Below, in pieces: positions 9,117 to 17,574 of a stretch of 47,259 nucleotides of DNA (the stretch's first letter is position 1; each line of letters starts with the position of its first letter). The stretch is from Rhodobacter sp. GTDB taxonomy: Bacteria; Pseudomonadota; Alphaproteobacteria; Rhodobacterales; Rhodobacteraceae. Location of the stretch: positions 1 through 47,259 of the forward strand of contig JAJEAY010000146.1 in assembly GCA_022824145.1 (NCBI GenBank), in the 5' to 3' direction. Both the position numbers and the translations under genes were made by a program. The notes under the pieces were generated by a model, which saw nothing but the letters and a program-made list of their open reading frames with translations, was not told the origin of the DNA and searched no databases.

Positions 9117-10136
9117 ATGAGCTTTGTCAGTAGACTCTCAGTCGCGGCGACGGCCGCCGCCATTGCCGCCGGTATGACGCTCTCGGCTACCGCGCAGACA
9201 ACATCGCTGCGTATCCAAACGCACTTCTCGCCCGAGACGCTCTCAGGCCAGATGGCCGCGAAGTATGTCGAGGACATCACCGCAATGTCCAACGGCGAGA
9301 TCGAGATCGAAATGTTCTACACATCCGCCGTCGTGAAATCCGCCGAGACCTTCGATGCTGCGGCTACCGGAATTCTCGACTGTGACATGACCGGAGGCGC
9401 TTACCAGACCGGGAAAAATCCCGCGTTCCAGTTCACCGGCGACCTGATGGGCGGTTACTCCAACCCGTATCAGCAGATGGCATGGCTTCTGCATGGCGGC
9501 GGGCGCGATGCGGTTAACGAGCTCTACAACGCTCACAACATGGAATTCGTCGGATGGTGGATCCCAGGCCCAGAGTCGCTCTCGTCGACCCGCCCCATCC
9601 GTGGCGTGGAAGACTTCAAAGACTGGAAATTCCGTTCGCCTCCGGGAATGGCGACCTTGGTCTTCAAGAACCTTGGCGCATCGCCGATCGTGATGGATTT
9701 CAACGAGATCTTCACGGCACTTGAAACCGGCATCATCGATGGCGCCGACGCAGCGAACCTGACCAACAATGTCGGTCTCGGTCTTTATGACATCGCCGAA
9801 CATACGAACTTTCCTGGCTTCCATTCGATGCCTGCTGACCACCTTGCCTGCCGTAAGGACATCTGGGACGCGATGCCCGCTCATCACAAGGCGATCATGA
9901 CAGTAGCCATGGACGCGCTTGCGCTGCACAACGCGAGCATTAACGAGGTCAAGAACGCCCAGACCGCGAAAGAACTGCGCGAAAAAGGCATCAACCTCTA
10001 CGAATGGTCGCCTGAGGAACTCGGAAAATTCCGCCAGGCCGTGAAGGCTGGCTGGACCGAATTCGCTACGACACCGGAAGCGAAGGCTCTGCTTGAAAGC
10101 CACATCAAATTCCTTACGGGCCTCGGCGCGATGTAA
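9117..10136 (+). CDS. dctP: TRAP transporter substrate-binding protein, DctP family
   Basis: Periplasmic binding protein of 339 residues for a carboxylate. The signal peptide MSFVSRLSVAATAAAIAAGM ends near ATAQ; the mature part starts LRIQTHFSPETLSGQ. The family region FKDWKFRSPPGMATLVFKN contains the arginine that usually salt-bridges the ligand carboxylate, followed by ASPIVMDFNEIFTALETGIIDGAD. ATG 9117 has GAGGAGG seven bases upstream, so the longer frame from 9009 is rejected. It delivers ligand to the DctQ/DctM pair encoded about 0.9 kb downstream beyond a terminator. Ligand class is inferred. Confidence 0.92.
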   Translation: MSFVSRLSVAATAAAIAAGMTLSATAQTTSLRIQTHFSPETLSGQMAAKYVEDITAMSNGEIEIEMFYTSAVVKSAETFDAAATGILDCDMTGGAYQTGKNPAFQFTGDLMGGYSNPYQQMAWLLHGGGRDAVNELYNAHNMEFVGWWIPGPESLSSTRPIRGVEDFKDWKFRSPPGMATLVFKNLGASPIVMDFNEIFTALETGIIDGADAANLTNNVGLGLYDIAEHTNFPGFHSMPADHLACRKDIWDAMPAHHKAIMTVAMDALALHNASINEVKNAQTAKELREKGINLYEWSPEELGKFRQAVKAGWTEFATTPEAKALLESHIKFLTGLGAM

Positions 10137-10164
10137 TCGGGATTCACTTGGGTCTTGGACCAAG

Positions 10165-10197
10165 GCGGCGGGGACATCTGGCCCCGCCGCTTTTTTT
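10165..10197 (+). terminator. Rho-independent terminator after dctP
   Basis: GCGGCGGGG (10165-10173) pairs perfectly with CCCCGCCGC (10182-10190) around an eight-base loop, followed directly by seven T residues (10191-10197). It lies 29 bases after the dctP stop and would uncouple dctP from dctQM. Confidence 0.93.
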
Positions 10198-11034
10198 ATC
10201 TGGTCCTGGTCCAAGCGGGTTGCCAAACGTTCGACTGAACTTGCTGTGGATTCCTCCAGCACGGACAGTACAGGCTCTGTCACCAGCCAGTCCCAAGCCT
10301 CTGGCTCAATTCCCAAAGCGGAAATCAAGCCAGGTTCTGGCCGAATTTGGCCACACATATCCGCAAGCGCATCTAGGGCGCCACGGCTGCTGTGTGGAAA
10401 AGGGTCAGAAACGATCCCATAAGTCCCGCAGTCACTCTGCGTCTGGAGGCTGACAGTCACGGGTGCCGAACCGGTAACAGTCTCCCTCACGAGGACGTCT
10501 TGGTAAAGGGCGACGAGGCACCGGAACTCGCCGGCTGCTTGCTGCTGGCCCACTCCCATTTTCTGGCCCTGAAACGCTTGACGTACGGGCATTGGTTCGA
10601 GCTGTCGGGCAAGGACACCGGACATTCGGAAATCTGGACATCTGAAAGAACCTCACGGGTGCGGCTGGACCTGCGGGGCGGCTTGTTCATCGCAATCCGA
10701 CAGCAGTTGAGTGCTGCCCACGATTGGGAGCCAGACGCCTGAGTTCATACCCTCTAGGAAGAATCCTGATGGCGTCAGCCCGTCGACGACAGATGGAAGA
10801 ACTCACGGTCTTCTTCTGAACGCGCCTCCACCCCTTGGTTCTCCGGGACGATCGCGGATTCAGTCGGCGGAAAGCGGTCAGGACTTCCCTGCTCGGCAAG
10901 ACTTCTTGGGAACCGGACCAAACTTGTCCTTGACATCCTCCGAAAGGTCATGACTGTCACTTCAGCAAAAAAGGCGCCCTAAGCACCGATACAAAACGCT
11001 TGCGAAAGAAGCATTGTCGGCCACAACGGGCTGG
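10198..11034. other. 837-base gap between TRAP P and TRAP Q/M genes
   Basis: No convincing gene. A leftward frame covers about 10140-10625, then runs on antisense through dctP. Its reading (for example ALGIEPEAWDWLVTEP) looks somewhat protein-like, but I recognise no family and see no good start. It may be a decayed gene. Confidence 0.4.
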
Positions 11035-11898
11035 ATGGAGGGAAAGGCATTGGAACAGAAAACAGGCGGCCTTTGGGAATGGCTTGTCCCAGGGGCGCTT
11101 CTGGTATGCGCGGGCTGGGCGGTCTGGCACACCCCCGCCTACATTCTTGACTTCATTCCACCGGAGAACCAGAGCCTGCAGGACCAGATGAGCGAGCTCC
11201 ACAAGCGCAAGGACGTAACACCGGGCCTGGGCGGCGTGTTCGGAGGATATGCGGATTTTCTTGACTGGCTGGCTCTGGTTCTGATCCCGATCTTGTTCGC
11301 GATTGGCGTCCGCACAGTGAATGTCGCGCATATGGAATTCCAGAACTACCGTTCAATCGATCGGATCGCGCTGTTTTTCGGGCGTATTACAATGATCATG
11401 ATCATTTCAATGACGGGCGTCATGCTGTATGAGGTCTTCCTGCGCTACGCGCTTGAACGCCCGACACTCTGGGCGAACGAGCTGACACTTTGGATCGCCG
11501 GATTTGTGTTCCTGCTGTCAGGTCTCTACGCGATGCAGCAGCGCTGCCATATCCGGATATTTCTGTTTTACGACATGGTTCCACGCTGGGCCCAGCGACT
11601 GTTTGACTCCGTCTGGGCGGCGCTCTTGGTCGTCTTCGCCTTCTTTCTCGTGTTCGGGAGTTTCCAGCAGGTCTTCGTCATAAAATTCTACAAGTGGGAA
11701 ATGTTCGGCACCGCATTCGATCCACCCATTCCTGCCACGGTGCAGCCTGCGGTTCTGATCGTCGTGGTGCTGGTTGCGATTCAGGCAGTGCTGAACCTGA
11801 TTGCCGACTGGAACCTGGAGCCGGAAGTCCACACGGCCGCTGACGATTTCGACGAAGACGAACTTGAGGCCATAAAGCGCAGCGTGGGAGCAGACTGA
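11035..11898 (+). CDS. dctQ: TRAP transporter small permease, DctQ family
   Basis: Small membrane subunit of about 287 residues, longer than the usual 160-200 because of an extra N-terminal hydrophobic segment (WLVPGALLVCAGWAVWHTPAYIL) before the DctQ core. The core holds GVMLYEVFLRYALERPTLWANELTLWI, the typical signature, plus later membrane helices and a charged tail. Its stop overlaps the dctM start (TGATG, 11896-11900). The start is uncertain: ATG 11035 is given, TTG 11050 has GGAGG eight bases upstream, and TTG 11014 is also in frame. Confidence 0.87.
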   Translation: MEGKALEQKTGGLWEWLVPGALLVCAGWAVWHTPAYILDFIPPENQSLQDQMSELHKRKDVTPGLGGVFGGYADFLDWLALVLIPILFAIGVRTVNVAHMEFQNYRSIDRIALFFGRITMIMIISMTGVMLYEVFLRYALERPTLWANELTLWIAGFVFLLSGLYAMQQRCHIRIFLFYDMVPRWAQRLFDSVWAALLVVFAFFLVFGSFQQVFVIKFYKWEMFGTAFDPPIPATVQPAVLIVVVLVAIQAVLNLIADWNLEPEVHTAADDFDEDELEAIKRSVGAD

Positions 11899-13526
11899 TG
11901 GATGTCGGAACAATTTCAATTGTCCTCGTACTGGGGCTGATAATCCTGCTCGCCATCGGCATGCCGCTGGGTTTCGCAAGCGCGGTTCTCGCGCTTCTCG
12001 TTATGGTCATGAAGTTCGAGCCCGGGCTTCTTCTGAATCCTCTCAGTTTCGGCGAGGGTCTGCTGACAGGTCGCCCGGGAACAGGGCCGTTATACATTCT
12101 GACACAGAAGATATTCGATCTCCTGACGGAATACGTCCTCATATCCGTGCCGTTATTCATCTTCATGGCCGCGCTTCTCGAGCGCTCGGGCATCGCGAAG
12201 GAGATGTACAGCTCGCTCGACTACTGGCTGAGCCGCGTGCGCGGCGGAATTGCGATCGTGACATCGTTGATGGCCGTCATCATGGCAGCGATGTCGGGAA
12301 TCATAGGCGGCGAAGTGGTTCTGCTCGGCCTGATCGCGCTGCCGCAGATGCTGCGGCTGGGCTACAACCAGAACCTTGCCATCGGCACCATCTGTGCCTC
12401 CGGCAGCTTGGGAACGATGATTCCGCCGTCGATTGTCCTGATCATCTACGGACTGATCACGGAGACGTCGATCAAGGCGCTGTTCACCGGAGCATTCGTG
12501 CCGGGTTTCATGCTGGCAAGCTTCATCATTCTCTACATCGTGATCCGGACACAGATGAATCCGGATCACGCGCCCCTGCCCGATCCCAAGCCGGGCGACC
12601 CGACGGGCCTGCAGAAGCTTGGCCTGTTCGGTGCGTTTCTCAGCATCCTTCTGGCAGGCGTCTCGGCACTGCTGCTGCTGCGCGCGGCATACTTCACCGT
12701 TACCGGGCAGAACCAGAATATCGACGAAAGCGTGGACCCCATTTTCCTGGGCATGCAGCAGCACCTCCCCTATCTGGCAGGCTACCTGCTGGCGGGTCTC
12801 GCTCTGGCGTTTCTGGTCTTTGGACGCGAGCGCGTTCGGGTGGGCTGGGAGCACGGGAAAGGCCTCGTGCCACCCTTCACAGTAATCGGGGTTGTGCTCG
12901 GATCGATCTATGGGGGCATTTCGGGAATTACCGAAGCCGCCGGAATGGGTGCCTTCGCGGTGTTCATGATTGCCCTGTTCAGGGGCGAGGCTTCGATCGG
13001 GCTGGTCTGGGACAGCCTGATGCGCACGCTTCGTTCCACCGGAACGATCATTTGGGTGACGGTTGGCGCTGCCGCACTGTCCGGAGCCTACACCTTGGCG
13101 GGCGGGCCGCGATACATCGCCGACCTGATCGTCGGAGCCGAGATGCCGACCATGCTGGTTCTGCTGACCATGATGCTGATTCTGCTGTTCATGGGAGCGT
13201 TCATGGACTGGGTCGGGATCGTACTTCTGATCATCCCGGTGTTCCTGCCAATCGTGCGCGCCATGCCGATCGAGGAAATCGGCATTATCGGCCAGCTTGA
13301 GCCTCGCTTTGTCGCAGTATGGTTTGGAGTCCTGTTCTGTATGAACATGCAGGTCAGTTTCCTGTCACCGCCATTCGGGCCAGCGGCGTTCTACCTGAAG
13401 TCGGTTGCGCCGCCGCACATCTCGCTGACGGACATTTTCCGGGGCTTCCTGCCATTCATAGGCGTTCAGCTAGTGGCACTGGCGGTACTCCTGATCTGGC
13501 CGTCCATCGTGACGCTGCTGCTGTAG
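11898..13526 (+). CDS. dctM: TRAP transporter large permease, DctM family
   Basis: Large membrane subunit of 542 residues in the ion-transporter superfamily, catalysing Na+- or H+-driven solute uptake with DctP and DctQ. It shows the conserved MPLGFASAVLALLVM start, ERSGIAKEM, GGIAIVTSLMAVIMAAMSG and ICASGSLGTMIPPSIVLIIYG. It is about 100 residues longer than typical DctM; the extra lies in the middle (about 220-310), as in the large-subunit subfamily. Translationally coupled to dctQ. It may form an operon with the CoA-ligase genes, but a 147-base gap with its own promoter-like elements follows. Confidence 0.92.
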   Translation: MDVGTISIVLVLGLIILLAIGMPLGFASAVLALLVMVMKFEPGLLLNPLSFGEGLLTGRPGTGPLYILTQKIFDLLTEYVLISVPLFIFMAALLERSGIAKEMYSSLDYWLSRVRGGIAIVTSLMAVIMAAMSGIIGGEVVLLGLIALPQMLRLGYNQNLAIGTICASGSLGTMIPPSIVLIIYGLITETSIKALFTGAFVPGFMLASFIILYIVIRTQMNPDHAPLPDPKPGDPTGLQKLGLFGAFLSILLAGVSALLLLRAAYFTVTGQNQNIDESVDPIFLGMQQHLPYLAGYLLAGLALAFLVFGRERVRVGWEHGKGLVPPFTVIGVVLGSIYGGISGITEAAGMGAFAVFMIALFRGEASIGLVWDSLMRTLRSTGTIIWVTVGAAALSGAYTLAGGPRYIADLIVGAEMPTMLVLLTMMLILLFMGAFMDWVGIVLLIIPVFLPIVRAMPIEEIGIIGQLEPRFVAVWFGVLFCMNMQVSFLSPPFGPAAFYLKSVAPPHISLTDIFRGFLPFIGVQLVALAVLLIWPSIVTLLL

Positions 13527-13612
13527 CCTGCGGCCTGAATCTGGGCGCTTCGAAACGGGCGGTCGCGCTGTCCTGACGGCGCACCGTCCGGGAGAACAGG
13601 GAATATTCCTGG

Positions 13613-13641
13613 TTGACCTCATATGAAAGCTGGTGTACCAA
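13613..13641 (+). promoter_or_regulatory. Candidate promoter and GntR-type operator before the CoA-ligase pair
   Basis: TTGACC (13613-13618) followed after 17 bases by TACCAA (13636-13641) is a possible promoter with a weak -10. The near-palindrome TGGTGTACCA (13631-13640) overlaps it. FCD-type GntR regulators commonly bind TGGTATACCA-like sites, and a similar word precedes the gntR gene of this window. Confidence 0.4.
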
Positions 13642-13673
13642 ATGCCAGATAACCTGCATGGAGGCTGGGCACC

Positions 13674-14825
13674 ATGCTGTTGGCAGAACATCAATCAAAG
13701 GAGTTGATCGCCCAGTACGGCGTTCCGATTCCCGAAGGCTATGTCGCGGATTCGGCGGCGGCAGCAAAGGAGAAGGCACTCAACATTGACGGGGGCCGCT
13801 ACGTCGTTAAGGCCCAGATCACCGCCGGTGGCCGCGGCCTTGCGGGCGGCGTCAAGTTCGCGGCGACCCCGTCCGCGGTGGCGCAGGAGGCCAAAAGGCT
13901 CCTCGGAATCAAGCTCGTGACCGAACAGACCGGCTCGGATGGCGAGACCGTCGAAGCCGTCTATGTTGAAGCAGCCCGGAACATTGCCGAGCACTTTTTC
14001 ATCGCTATCGTCCTTGACCCGTTGACCGGCGCACCTTTGCTGCTCGCTTCGCAGGAAGGCGGCATCGCGTTCGAAGAACGCGCAAGGATGGACGCCGACA
14101 CGGTCAAGTCCTTCAAATTGACCGAGGGCGACGAGGCGCTTGGAAAGTTTCTCTCGGATCTTGGCATCAAGGGCGCCAAATCGCTTGACGCGGTCACTGC
14201 GGCATACCGTGCCTTCCTCGACCACGACATGCTTCTGCTTGAGATCAATCCGTTCGCGAGAACCGCCAGCGGCGAGTGGCTGGCCGTTGACGCAAAGGTC
14301 GCCTTAGACCGAAACGCCCTGTTCCGACATCCCGAACACGAATCCCTGTTCAGCGCCCGTGCGCTTACGGGCATTGAAGCGGAAGCAGCCAGGAGCGACA
14401 TCAACCTGGTCAAGCTCGACGGTGACATCGGTGTGGTCGTGAACGGCGCGGGACTTGGTCTCGCGACCAACGACATGCTTGTCGACGCTGGCGGACGTCC
14501 TGCGAACTTCATGGACATCAGGACCACCGCGAAGAGCTTTGACATAGCTCGGGGCGTCGAGCTTCTGCTCAACGACCAAAAGGTAAGGGTGATCCTGCTC
14601 AACGTACATGGCGGCGGCATGACCACCTGCGACACGGTCGCTGAAGGCGTAGCGTTCGCCTATTCGCGGAACAGCCGGAAAGTTCCGGTTGCAGTGCGTC
14701 TCGCCGGCCAGAACGCCGAATGGGGTCTGCGGATACTTAAGGACCGCAGGGTTCCGATCGAAGTCTTCAGTGACATGACCGGTGCGGTGATACATGCGGT
14801 CAATCTGGCGAAGGGTTCAGGCTGA
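13674..14825 (+). CDS. sucC: Succinyl-CoA synthetase beta-like subunit (acid-CoA ligase)
   Basis: ADP-forming acyl-CoA ligase beta subunit of 383 residues. It has an ATP-grasp N-terminus (MLLAEHQSKELIAQYGVPIPEG, YVVKAQITAGGRG), the Mg2+-site EINPFA, and the C-terminal GDIGVVVNGAGLGLATNDML, FMDIRTTAKS and LLNVHGGGMTTCDTVAEG. With the next gene it joins a carboxylic acid to CoA at the cost of ATP. ATG 13674 has GGAGG nine bases upstream. It is not beside the citric-acid-cycle genes mdh or sucAB but downstream of a TRAP transporter, so it probably activates the imported acid or its product. Malate-CoA ligase or another acid thiokinase is as likely as succinyl-CoA synthetase. Confidence 0.85.
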   Translation: MLLAEHQSKELIAQYGVPIPEGYVADSAAAAKEKALNIDGGRYVVKAQITAGGRGLAGGVKFAATPSAVAQEAKRLLGIKLVTEQTGSDGETVEAVYVEAARNIAEHFFIAIVLDPLTGAPLLLASQEGGIAFEERARMDADTVKSFKLTEGDEALGKFLSDLGIKGAKSLDAVTAAYRAFLDHDMLLLEINPFARTASGEWLAVDAKVALDRNALFRHPEHESLFSARALTGIEAEAARSDINLVKLDGDIGVVVNGAGLGLATNDMLVDAGGRPANFMDIRTTAKSFDIARGVELLLNDQKVRVILLNVHGGGMTTCDTVAEGVAFAYSRNSRKVPVAVRLAGQNAEWGLRILKDRRVPIEVFSDMTGAVIHAVNLAKGSG

Positions 14826-15700
14826 TGGCTGTCTTTGTGAACGACGGGACACGGGTGCTGGTGCAGGGAATAACCGGTCGTGCCGGCACCTTCTACACCG
14901 ATCAGATGATGCGATATGGAACCGAGGTTGTTGCTGGCGTTCGTCCGGGAAAGGGCGGCACGACACATCTGGGACTTCCGGTGTTTCACTCTGTCGCCGA
15001 AGCGGCGGCTGAAACAGGCGCCAATGCCAGCCTGATTGTCGCGCCTGCACCCTCGGCAGCAAGCGCCATGATTGAAGCGGCAGAGGCGGGGCTAGGCATC
15101 GCCGTCTGCATTACTGAGCGTGTGCCACAGCACGACATGACACGCGTCAAGTCAGCCCTGACAGAATCGGAAACGGTCTTAATCGGGCCGAACAGCCAGG
15201 GCATACTTACCCCCGGAGCCTGCAAGATCGGAGTCATGCCAACGATCAACGCCAGGCCGGGCAACATTGGAATCGTTTCCCGCTCGGCATCCCTGACCTC
15301 GGAGGTGCTCGCAGGGTGCAGTGCGGCGGGCCTCGGTCAGTCCACAACCGTTGGCATCGGCGGCGACATGCTCCACGGCCTGGGCTTTGTGGAGTGCCTC
15401 AAACGGTTCGGGAACGACCCGGAGACAGAAGCGGTCGTGTTGATCGGCGAGATCGGCGGACGCGAGGAAGAGGACGCGGCGGATTACCTGAGCCGAACGG
15501 ATTTCAGGAAGCCGGTGATCGCCCTGATTGTAGGCCGCCGCGCCCCGCAAGGGCGCCGGATGGGCCATGCCGGCACACTCTCGGTGTTCGGTCTGGAAGG
15601 CGCCGCAGCGAAGATCGCTGCCCTGAACTCTGCGGGCGCGTTCACCGCCAACCATGCAGACGATGTCGTCCCTGCGATTCGCCGTGCGCTCGGAACTTGA
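14825..15700 (+). CDS. sucD: Succinyl-CoA synthetase alpha-like subunit (acid-CoA ligase)
   Basis: Alpha partner of 291 residues. It has a CoA-binding Rossmann fold ([27 protein letters not shown]) and the phosphorylated histidine at H248 (GRRMGHAG). Several signature positions differ from housekeeping SucD: GPNSQG instead of [15 protein letters not shown] instead of SRSGTLTYE, and [10 protein letters not shown] where AIIAGGKG is usual. This marks a divergent paralogue with another acid substrate, though the phospho-histidine is kept. Its start overlaps the beta stop (TGATG, 14823-14827), so the pair is coupled. Substrate unknown. Confidence 0.85.
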   Translation: MAVFVNDGTRVLVQGITGRAGTFYTDQMMRYGTEVVAGVRPGKGGTTHLGLPVFHSVAEAAAETGANASLIVAPAPSAASAMIEAAEAGLGIAVCITERVPQHDMTRVKSALTESETVLIGPNSQGILTPGACKIGVMPTINARPGNIGIVSRSASLTSEVLAGCSAAGLGQSTTVGIGGDMLHGLGFVECLKRFGNDPETEAVVLIGEIGGREEEDAADYLSRTDFRKPVIALIVGRRAPQGRRMGHAGTLSVFGLEGAAAKIAALNSAGAFTANHADDVVPAIRRALGT

Positions 15701-16644
15701 GGGACCGATCCGGACTCCGCTGCATTCACCGCACATGCGAATCCCCTCGGATCGACGGTTTTCTCCAGATCGTGACGCTTGCCTGCCATACTCTTCGGCT
15801 CACGACTTGCCGGCAAGTCAATCCGGAGGGACAAGTCACACGTTCCGCTGTTTCCTGAGGATATCTGCCTGCACTGCGTGACGCGTGAATCCGTAGACAG
15901 CTTATCGGAACCGGCTTGGAAATTCGGATGCTCTACCAGCAGGAGGGCTTGGACCCGGCGATCTTTGCCGCCAAAAGCCGGGCATCTAGCAAACCGTCTT
16001 GGCGCCAGCCATGCCTTGGTGAAAATGCCAGCAGAGATCACTCGATCACGGATGTCACGGGCCAGCTTAGCCCTTCTTTAACATATAGCGAGAAATATCG
16101 TTTGCAAACAATGGCATGAAATTCCGAGCGGCACTACCAAGTGACCGCCAGACCTGTTCAGGCTGCGTTTCGTGCGGATTGCCGGCCGGCTTTCAGACGA
16201 TGGACGTGCGCACGGTGGCGGAATCCGCATGGCTTGGCAGATTTCGGCTGGGAAGCCGTCCGGATCGGCGATTTTCCGCAGGTCTGGGGTTCTCCCATCG
16301 GCTCTTGCGAGCGCCGTCGGGGGCGGCGCCCGTTCTTATAGAGCGGATTGGAATGAGCGGCAGGCTATCCCGATCAGCGGAAGGGCCAGATCCTGGAAAA
16401 TGGCATTACAAACGGCCCGACAATCCGCTAACTCATTGAAATTATGTGATTACCAGATTTCTGAACGGCAAAAAATGCCAGAAGCTGCTTGAATGTTCTG
16501 AGTTTTCGGCCGCACTTGTTGAAGATGGGTTAACAATAGCGCCGCAGAACGTTTCAGGCAGGATTCAAAATTGTGGACGCCGCATTGAGGTCAGGCTATT
16601 ATGTGGCGGAAACGGTCTGCCTTTAGCTGAGAAAGAGTTGCGGA
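15701..16644. other. Gene-poor 944-base region
   Basis: No gene, RNA or clear repeat was found. Short frames on both strands have no recognisable motif. Base composition looks more AT-rich near 16430-16620 than in the flanking genes. It may carry the promoter of the next gene and decayed sequence. Confidence 0.5.
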
Positions 16645-17574
16645 ATGGCTATGTTCAGAATGCTCTACTTCCGAAATTCGGTCCAGACGCGAAACGGCAG
16701 TTCCGGTATCCGCCGGATTCGGACATTCGGCTCCACCGGCAGCCCCGGACATAGGCGATTCAATGCGACCGCGCTTGTTCGAAAGAGCGCTGTTCTGCTT
16801 CTATCGATCATGATTCTCGCCTCTGCGTTTCTGGCGGAGCCGACGCTGGCCCAGTCAGCCGCCGAAAAAGGCCTGCGGATTGCCAAGGCCGCCCGCGCTG
16901 CCGAAAACGGCTTTGGGAACTTCACTGCCGACATGTCGATGATTCTCCGCAACAAGCGAGGTCAGGAGAACCGGCGGGCGATCAGGATCAAGGTTCTTGA
17001 AGTTCCCGGCGATGGAAACAAGGTGCTCTTCGTTTTTGACAACCCGCGTGATGTCAAGGGAACGGCCTTCCTGACCCATGGCCACCGGACAAAACCCGAT
17101 GATCAATGGCTTTTTCTGCCCGCGCTGAAGCGGGTGAAACGTATAAGCTCCTCAAGGCGCTCCGGATCCTTCATGGGAAGCGAATTCTCCTATGAAGATC
17201 TGAACACTCCCGAGGTCGAGAAATACCGATACAGTTGGGTTCGGGATGAAAGATGCGGGAGCTTGTCCTGCACAGTCAGCGAATGGATTCCGGTCGAGAA
17301 AGGTTCAGGATATTCCCGTCAGCTGGTCTGGCATGACACCAATGAACTGCGCGTCTGGAAGATCGAGTATTATGACCGCAGGAACAGCCATCTGAAGACC
17401 TTGACCTATAATGGGTACAACCGGTATCTGGGCAGATACTGGAGGGCGAGCCAATTGAACATGGAGAACCATGTCACAGGAAAAAGCACGGAACTGAATT
17501 GGAACAACTTCAAGTTCAGAACAACCCTGAGCGAGCGGGACTTTTCGCAGACCGGACTGAGGCGCATACGCTAG
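16645..17574 (+). CDS. LolA-like outer-membrane lipoprotein-sorting protein
   Basis: Periplasmic protein of the LolA/LolB-like outer-membrane lipoprotein-sorting superfamily, 309 residues. About 50 unusual residues precede a hydrophobic signal segment (SAVLLLSIMILASAFLAEPTLAQS). The mature part has the family pattern NFTADMSMILRNKRGQ, VLFVFDNPRDVKGTAFLTH, DDQWLFLPALKRVKRI and SGSFMGSEFSYEDL. Such half-barrel proteins carry hydrophobic lipids, and this subtype usually occurs with an MMPL exporter and a beta-barrel protein, both present here. The only upstream starts in frame are ATG 16645, 16651 and 16660, all giving the long n-region. Its end overlaps the next gene. Lipid-carrier role inferred. 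Confidence 0.82.
   Translation: MAMFRMLYFRNSVQTRNGSSGIRRIRTFGSTGSPGHRRFNATALVRKSAVLLLSIMILASAFLAEPTLAQSAAEKGLRIAKAARAAENGFGNFTADMSMILRNKRGQENRRAIRIKVLEVPGDGNKVLFVFDNPRDVKGTAFLTHGHRTKPDDQWLFLPALKRVKRISSSRRSGSFMGSEFSYEDLNTPEVEKYRYSWVRDERCGSLSCTVSEWIPVEKGSGYSRQLVWHDTNELRVWKIEYYDRRNSHLKTLTYNGYNRYLGRYWRASQLNMENHVTGKSTELNWNNFKFRTTLSERDFSQTGLRRIR

Noticed and set aside
9243-10625. 460-codon leftward open frame over dctP
   Set aside because: Most of it is antisense to dctP. Only the part beyond 10140 is not explained by that, and it has no known family or good start.
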